NCBI GenBank assembly: GCA_934569425.1
Contig: CAKTKM010000018.1
Span: forward strand, 1-17,287
DNA length: 17,287 nucleotides
Origin: an uncultured Oscillospiraceae bacterium
GTDB lineage: Bacteria > Bacillota > Clostridia > Oscillospirales > Oscillospiraceae
Direction: 5' to 3'
Positions 12,991 to 17,287 of the stretch are shown piece after piece. Made by a program: the position numbers and the translations under genes. Under the pieces are notes generated by a model. That model was given only the letters and a program-made list of their open reading frames with translations, was not told where the DNA came from and did no database searches. The first letter of the stretch is position 1; each line of letters opens with the position of its first letter.

Positions 12991-13519
12991 TTATTTATGG
13001 AAAATGCCCCGATCGAAGAAAATATTCTTGCCGGAGATAGACAGAGGGATTCCCAGCCAGACGACGTCGGGATCAAAGTCCATCTCCGCCGCGGTCTTGC
13101 CGATAGAATACATGATGCGGCAGTCCACCATGTCCGCCGCGCCAATGCTCACCGCGGAGGAGACCGCAATACTCAGATCCACATAGGCAAAGGCACAGTT
13201 GCCCCCTTGGGCGCGGCAGCCGGCACAGTCGCCATGCTCACAGTAGCCGCAGTGGGGTACGCCCCGCTGCTTTCTTATCCGCGCCGATCAGCACCACCGC
13301 CAGCGCCTTGCGGATGCAGGTGGCATCACGGCCATACCAGGTAGGTATTTTCTCGCCCATCTCCCGCAGCCCGACTTCCTCCATCCGGCAAGCCAGCGCC
13401 TCCTTATCCTCCCCGGTCAGCACATAGGTGTGCAGCGTGTCCTTCCCATGACCCTTCGGCGCTGTACGGGCAGCCGCGCACATACGCGCCGCCGTCTGCA
13501 TGGTGGCCTGCATCTCCAT
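12991..13519 (-). pseudogene. DUF2148 (ferredoxin-like domain) protein gene, frameshifted
   Basis: The N-terminal part (MEMQATMQTAARMCAAA to VLIGADKKAAG) is read from the ATG at 13519 with AAAGGACC before it, and hits a TGA at 13238-13240. The family's remainder continues one frame over: VPHCGYCEHGDCAGC with Cys-x2-Cys-x4-Cys-x2-Cys, then DLSIAVSSAVSIGAADMVDCRIMYSIGKTAAEMDF and GIPLSISGKNIFFDRG, ending at 12991. One extra base around 13259-13264 (GGGGC run) explains the break. DUF2148 proteins are presumed Fe-S or metal binding, of unknown reaction. The good conservation on both sides suggests a recent lesion or a sequencing/assembly error. Confidence 0.85.
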
Positions 13520-13555
13520 TTCGGTCCTTTCGTAACGCTGTCCATCGTCTCCTTT

Positions 13556-13592
13556 ATAACGTGTATATGCACGCCGTGCATATACACGTTAT
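13556..13592. promoter_or_regulatory. 37-bp perfect palindromic operator of the DUF2148-MarR unit
   Basis: ATAACGTGTATATGCAC (13556-13572) and GTGCATATACACGTTAT (13576-13592) are perfect 17-bp arms around GCC. It covers the -10 and the expected transcription start of the minus-strand promoter, the position of a repressor site, and is long enough for two MarR dimers. Confidence 0.82.
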
Positions 13593-13616
13593 GTCACAGG
13601 CAACGTCTGCTGTCAA
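13588..13616 (-). promoter_or_regulatory. Promoter of the DUF2148-MarR unit
   Basis: On the minus strand a perfect -35 TTGACA (plus 13611-13616) is 17 bp from CATAAC (13588-13593), which overlaps the end of the palindrome. The DUF4180 frame ends only 6 bases upstream. Confidence 0.72.
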
Positions 13617-13622
13617 CCCTTT

Positions 13623-13990
13623 TCATCTCGCCGCAGACAATTTTTCCAACGCTTCCTCCTGCGTAGTCACGCAAAAGAAGTCGTTTCCCTGATTGGATTC
13701 ATAGATAAAATCCCGCAGCGGTTTGCTGGTATAATGGGAGTAATCGCCATAAACCTCCATATTTTAAAGTGGTAGTTGATGAGCTTCTGCAAGATCTCTC
13801 CCGCCAGCCGGGTACTGAGAAGAAAAAATGCTTCACACACCAGCCGTTTGTCCATGGCGATACGATCCGCGCCCGTCTCATACCGCGCCGTCATGGCCAG
13901 CTCCATAGCGGAGTCCACATCGGTGATCCCCGCTCCCTCCGTCACAACAGCAATGGTCACGCCGCCTCTTCGGATGGTCTCCAGTTTCAT
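13623..13990 (-). pseudogene. DUF4180 domain protein gene, frameshifted
   Basis: From the ATG at 13988-13990 (GGAGGAG before it; ATGA overlap with the MBL stop) the frame reads MKLETIRRGGVTIAVV, the SAMELAMTARYETGADRIAMDK block and AGEILQKLINYHFK, all DUF4180. It then leaves the family. The continuation, MEVYGDYSHYTSKPLRDFIYESNQGNDFF and EEALEKL, lies in another frame ending at TGA 13623-13625. Aligning NY-x7-GD to the family shows two extra bases at AAAATATGG (about 13758-13765), consistent with a duplicated AT. The family's function is unknown. Both halves are well conserved, so decay is recent or the indel is an artefact. Confidence 0.85.
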
Positions 13991-14865
13991 AGGCTCCTCC
14001 ACAGCAGGCGGTTGTCCGCAAAGATCACCGACAGTCTTCCGGTGTCCTTCAGCCACGCAAGATAGGACTTGACGGTGCTGCCCACCAGCACATACTGCTC
14101 AAAGTTCAGCGTCAGACCGTAGTCGTCAAAAAGTCTTTTCAACAGCTCCTCAAAGCCTATCGGCTCGCCGCAGCTGTCTACGATATGGTCGGCGATCTGA
14201 TGTACTGCGTCGATGTTATACCGGGCAAGAGGTGCGATGTCCTCCGTCACCTCCGCATGGGCGGGAACAAAGGCGGCAGCCTGCATGTCCTTCACCCGCT
14301 CCAGCGTATCCAGATAGGCCGCCACATCGTAAAGGAAGCCGATCCGGTACTTGTCCAGCGTCTCGCGACTGGACAGGCAATCCGCCAGATACACCACATC
14401 GTCCGGCGTGCGAAAGCCCACCATGTCGAAGAAATGCCCCGGCAATTGCAGCAGCTGGAACCCCTGCGGCAGCACGTCGCCTGTCAGCTCCTCCGCATCA
14501 CTGTCCTGTGCCATCAGGAACTTGTGGCGCAGATCCTTCGGAGGATACCCTCCATAGAGGAAGGCCGGCTCCAGCACCGGGTGGCGGGTAATATCCCGCT
14601 CAATGCCCTGCGCATAGATCTTACATTTTGTCTGTCCCTGCAAGTACCGGTTTCCGCCAATGTGGTCGGCATTGGAGTGCGTGTTATAAATAGCGGTCAG
14701 CCGCCAGCCGTTTGCGTCCAGCAGCTGCCGCACCTTGCGTCCCGCGTCCTTGTCGTTTCCGCTGTCAATGAGACAGACGTCGGTATCGTTCAGTCTGACA
14801 AGCCCCATCTTGGAGGGACTTTGAATGTAATAGCTTCCGCCGGTGATATGGTTCAATTCGTACAT
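13987..14865 (-). CDS. Metallo-beta-lactamase-fold hydrolase with HxNxDH site
   Basis: This 292-residue MBL-fold protein has the order of metal-binding motifs LIDSGND (Asp34), HSNADH (63-68), GHFFDMVG (His144), YLADCLSS (Asp162) and VPAHAE (His203). The second His of the normal HxHxDH motif is Asn65, so the first metal site may be altered. The C-terminal about 75 residues (RYNIDAVHQIADHIVDSC to the end) form a helical extension with a winged-helix look (TVKSYLAWLKDTGRL). It may be a hydrolase of thioesters or similar, but the substrate is unknown. It has GGAGGAACACA before its ATG, a consensus promoter, and DUF4180 directly downstream in the same operon. Confidence 0.9.
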   Translation of the reverse strand: MYELNHITGGSYYIQSPSKMGLVRLNDTDVCLIDSGNDKDAGRKVRQLLDANGWRLTAIYNTHSNADHIGGNRYLQGQTKCKIYAQGIERDITRHPVLEPAFLYGGYPPKDLRHKFLMAQDSDAEELTGDVLPQGFQLLQLPGHFFDMVGFRTPDDVVYLADCLSSRETLDKYRIGFLYDVAAYLDTLERVKDMQAAAFVPAHAEVTEDIAPLARYNIDAVHQIADHIVDSCGEPIGFEELLKRLFDDYGLTLNFEQYVLVGSTVKSYLAWLKDTGRLSVIFADNRLLWRSL

Positions 14866-14898
14866 TGTGTTCCTCCTTGCATATGCGTTCTTATTCTA

Positions 14899-14927
14899 TT
14901 TATAACGCAGCGTGGAATATTTGTCAA
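14899..14927 (-). promoter_or_regulatory. Consensus promoter of the MBL-DUF4180 operon
   Basis: On the minus strand TTGACA (plus 14922-14927) and TATAAA (14899-14904) are 17 bp apart, about 35 bases before the ATG. Confidence 0.82.
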
Positions 14928-14944
14928 TGAAAGGCTCCGTTTAT

Positions 14945-14983
14945 GCAGAAAACCAACCATTTTCCGGATGGTTGGTTTCCTGC
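14945..14983. terminator. Terminator downstream of the dockerin gene
   Basis: GCAGAAAACCAACCAT and ATGGTTGGTTTCCTGC pair with one or two mismatches around TTTCCGG. The U-tract is modest (GGTTTTC on the minus strand). It lies about 90 bases past the dockerin gene stop. Confidence 0.65.
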
Positions 14984-15074
14984 TTTATGTGTGCAAAGTT
15001 TGGGTAACACCGTCTATGGAAAGAACATTCGGCCGGAAATGTAAGATACTGTTACTCCAAACATAGCGCCGTTT

Positions 15075-16568
15075 TCAGGCGGCCGGTACTGATTTTATCT
15101 TTGCCGCAACCTCATAGCAGTATTGCAGATCAAAAACGTCAAGCACTCGGTCTCCATTCATGTCCAGCATGCTCCGCTGACTTTCCGTCAGGCTGCCCTG
15201 CGTGGTAAGCCATTCATAAATCGCCTGAACTTCAAGTACCGTCGTCTCTCCATCGCCATCTATGTCGCCTACCTTCTTCGGTATGATCTTGATTTGGATA
15301 GGTACAGAGGGCTCGTTCGAACTCCATTGTCCCGATTTGTTGGAACACATTACCCGCGCGGTATAGGTATGCCCCGGCATCCACTGGTTCTCATAGGAAT
15401 TGCCACCGTCTGCGCTTATATGCCAATCTCCCGACTCTGTCATTTCATCTATCTCATGCATGGTACCCACTTTCACCGTACCGTCCGAATAGACTGCCCT
15501 GATAACAAGTGTCTTTGATAAAGCATAAAGATTATACCACATAAAAGGCTTGCTGGTATCTTCTTGCTCTTTCTCAAAATCCCATTCGTATGTCAGAAAA
15601 GCGTCAAGTCCCTCGATCAAAACAAATGGCTGCTCACTCAGCACCGCAAAGCCCACAACCGTCTTTTCTCCGGCGGATGCGGTACCGGCGATGGTAGCGC
15701 TCTTAGCAACCGCGCCCTCCGCGGAATAGAGCTGCACATCACTCCTGCCATATTGATCCTGTACCGCCTTCCATATCAAAGCACAATCATTCCGATCCAC
15801 AGCTTTGGCACCTTTCACCACCACAGAAGGATCCGTGGATAGCTGATCTGCCTCGAAATCCCATTCATCGACATCAATACAGACAGCCGAAACCGTTGTA
15901 TCTACAATTCTTACTGTTCCGCCGGATATATTGTGCTGATTATACGATTTATTCCCCGCACGCGCTTTCAGGCCATATTCCGTACCAGTGACCGTCAAAC
16001 TGCCGCCTTGCATCGTAAGGGTATCTCCAAATGGCAGAATGAGTCCGGTATATCCGGTATAAGCACCGTCTCCGGCAAGTTCCACCGCGCGAGTAGTAAA
16101 GATTTCTCCAGACTCATCTGCTATCGCGATATTCGCCTGAAACGAGGGAAGCTCTCTCTTTTCGATCTCTACCTCTGCGCTGATAATTATATCTGTATAA
16201 GAAGATTCTATAGCGTTGCCCACCTTCAGCTTGCCGGCGCCGGCAATCGTCACTTTTTTGTATTCCGTACCAAAATACAGACCATACGCAATATCATTGA
16301 CGCTGCCCGCCTTTAGCAAAATGGTCATGGGTTTTCCGATCGTAATGTATTTTCCCGCGAAGCCATTCAACGTCAGTATCGCGGCTTCCTTGTCATAGGC
16401 CCACCCTTTGCCGGAATTGCTTTCGCTGCAATTGATCGGATCCGCGCTGTCCTCCCACACGGATACATCATATGCCGCGTAGTTTTCATAGCCGCCTGCC
16501 CACACCGTTGTCGGCAGCAGCGTCAGCGCCATCAGCAGCACCAGAACAAAGCTTACCACTTTTTTCAT
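15075..16568 (-). CDS. Secreted protein with C-terminal type I dockerin
   Basis: The protein has 497 residues. A Sec signal peptide (MKKVV, hydrophobic core, cut near VWA-GG about 24-25) shows export. The middle is rich in short beta-strand repeats (LTLNGFAG, VTIAGAGKLKVG, LTMQGGSLTVTG), suggesting a beta-helix or carbohydrate-binding module, but no catalytic domain is recognised. Residues about 433-490 form a type I dockerin with two calcium loops, DIDGDGETTVLE and DMNGDRVLDVFD. Dockerins bind cohesins; no cohesin or other cellulosome gene is in view. EWDFE occurs twice (WDFEADQ and WDFEKEQ). Base composition is visibly more AT-rich than that of neighbours. It has its own promoter and GGAGAG ribosome-binding site. 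Confidence 0.88.
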   Translation of the reverse strand: MKKVVSFVLVLLMALTLLPTTVWAGGYENYAAYDVSVWEDSADPINCSESNSGKGWAYDKEAAILTLNGFAGKYITIGKPMTILLKAGSVNDIAYGLYFGTEYKKVTIAGAGKLKVGNAIESSYTDIIISAEVEIEKRELPSFQANIAIADESGEIFTTRAVELAGDGAYTGYTGLILPFGDTLTMQGGSLTVTGTEYGLKARAGNKSYNQHNISGGTVRIVDTTVSAVCIDVDEWDFEADQLSTDPSVVVKGAKAVDRNDCALIWKAVQDQYGRSDVQLYSAEGAVAKSATIAGTASAGEKTVVGFAVLSEQPFVLIEGLDAFLTYEWDFEKEQEDTSKPFMWYNLYALSKTLVIRAVYSDGTVKVGTMHEIDEMTESGDWHISADGGNSYENQWMPGHTYTARVMCSNKSGQWSSNEPSVPIQIKIIPKKVGDIDGDGETTVLEVQAIYEWLTTQGSLTESQRSMLDMNGDRVLDVFDLQYCYEVAAKIKSVPAA

Positions 16569-16648
16569 ATTGTCTCTCCTCTCCCTGAGATCACTTTTTT
16601 CACTTCAACAAATCAAAAAAGTCTTTTTATCGTCTCGCTTATTTTTCT

Positions 16649-16677
16649 ATTATACAAAACAACTTTTTATATTTCAA
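16649..16677 (-). promoter_or_regulatory. Near-consensus promoter of the dockerin gene
   Basis: On the minus strand TTGAAA (plus 16672-16677) and TATAAT (16649-16654) are 17 bp apart. An AT-rich leader of about 75 bases follows. Confidence 0.85.
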
Positions 16678-16705
16678 GTGCTATATCGTTTTTTCTTCCC
16701 ATATT

Positions 16706-16751
16706 GTGCAAAAAATACCCGATTCGCTTACGCGATCGGGTATTTTTGCAC
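16706..16751 (-). terminator. Terminator after the symporter gene
   Basis: ATACCCGAT and ATCGGGTAT with flanking A/T runs and GTGC/GCAC ends form a long stem around an 11-base loop. T-runs lie on both strands; the minus-strand symporter is its natural user. Confidence 0.9.
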
Positions 16752-16778
16752 AGACAGGTCGTTTCTAAAAACGAATCC

Positions 16779-17287
16779 TCACTTCTTGGCCAGTGTTCCC
16801 TCTTTGCACATGACGACCACCATGCCGGTCAAAGCAAACAGCGCAATGGCATTGGGCAGAACCATCAGGTTGTTGAACATATCCGTCAGCTCCCACACCA
16901 GATCGTTGCTGGCCAGCGTGCCGATAAACACAAACACCAGCGCGATCACACTGTAGATCACGGTGCAGAGCCGCGAATTCTTTCTGCCGAACAGGTAATT
17001 GGCATTGATCTTGCCGAACAGGTTCCAGCTGAGAACAGTGGAAAACGCGAAGAAAAACAGGCATACTGCCACGAACATGGCGCCGAGCTTCTCACCAAAC
17101 ACCGTGCCGAAAGCGGTCTGTGCCAGATTGGCCTTGGTCAGCACCGTACTGGCCGCGGCGGCGCCGCACTCGGCCAGAGGGCCGTCGGCGGTATACAGGG
17201 TGGAGATAATGACCAGCGCGTTGAGGGTCAGCACCACGAAGGTATCAATGAACACACCGATCATGGCGACTACGCCCTGATCATGGG
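16779..17287 (-). CDS. Alanine/glycine:cation symporter (AGCS family), C-terminal part
   Basis: The frame is open to the right edge, so the N-terminal two thirds are missing. The visible 169 residues start with HDQGVVAMIGVFIDTFVV, matching the AGCS signature around the QGLVAMxGVFxDT helix. They continue with four hydrophobic segments (LFFFAFSTVLSWNLFG, TVIYSVIALVFVFIGT, MVLPNAIALFALTGMVVV among them) and end in GTLAKK. Family members import alanine or glycine with Na+ or H+ and typically have 450-500 residues. Substrate choice cannot be judged from this part. A strong terminator follows 27 bases after the stop. Confidence 0.9.
   Translation of the reverse strand, partial: HDQGVVAMIGVFIDTFVVLTLNALVIISTLYTADGPLAECGAAAASTVLTKANLAQTAFGTVFGEKLGAMFVAVCLFFFAFSTVLSWNLFGKINANYLFGRKNSRLCTVIYSVIALVFVFIGTLASNDLVWELTDMFNNLMVLPNAIALFALTGMVVVMCKEGTLAKK

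Noticed and set aside
13556..13592. Palindrome as a terminator for the DUF4180 operon
   Set aside because: It lacks a U-tract on the minus strand, and a TTGACA/CATAAC promoter positions it over -10/+1, as expected for an operator.
13755..13768. Programmed -1 frameshift in the DUF4180 gene
   Set aside because: TTTAAAA is present but not in the X-XXY-YYZ register of the reading frame, and family spacing is restored exactly by removing two bases. An AT duplication is simpler.

Overview
The window looks like ordinary chromosome from a moderately GC-rich Clostridia member, probably Oscillospiraceae/Ruminococcaceae-like. The evidence is strong AGGAGG-type ribosome-binding sites with several TTG starts, and Firmicutes-typical gene sets (trmK-nif3-yebC, rarA-DUF951). 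There are also a dockerin protein, an AGCS symporter and many small genes ending in hairpin/U-tract terminators. I see no tRNA, rRNA, CRISPR array, IS element, prophage or origin.

Layout. 1-1787 (minus): rarA, a DUF951 protein, a 32-aa membrane protein and the start of a Dabb-like protein, tightly packed. rarA shares an interleaved divergent promoter with nth (1879-2520, plus). Behind nth lies a broken membrane/zinc-ribbon gene interrupted by two in-frame UGA codons. 2824-3933 (plus) is the least explained segment: three small unknown proteins, two of them polyproline-rich, followed by a 20-aa four-cysteine peptide with its own promoter. 3991-4311 (minus) is a Gdx-type SMR exporter with a structured leader that looks like a riboswitch plus terminator. 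4626-5779 (plus) holds a small unknown protein, a TfoX-N protein and a GNAT acetyltransferase.

5837-8317 (minus) runs DUF1858, trmK, nif3, yebC, with a strong hairpin between the first two. 8404-11044 (minus) is a MoxR-type AAA+ ATPase plus a VWA partner, a probable chaperone/activation pair whose Walker A ends in Asn. 11175-11696 (minus) is another GNAT and 11792-12565 (plus) an SDR enzyme.

12571-14865 (minus) carries a MarR regulator and a DUF2148 gene behind a 37-bp palindromic operator, then a DUF4180 gene and an MBL-fold hydrolase. The DUF2148 and DUF4180 genes each carry a frameshift, about 500 bp apart. 15075-16568 (minus) is a secreted dockerin protein. The right edge holds the C-terminal part of an alanine/glycine:cation symporter.

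The most promising unknowns are the polyproline cassette with the Cys micropeptide, the MoxR-VWA pair with its repeat-flanked promoter, the MarR operator unit and the SMR leader. The three disrupted genes should first be tested as possible assembly errors. All family calls come from reading motifs by eye, without database searches.
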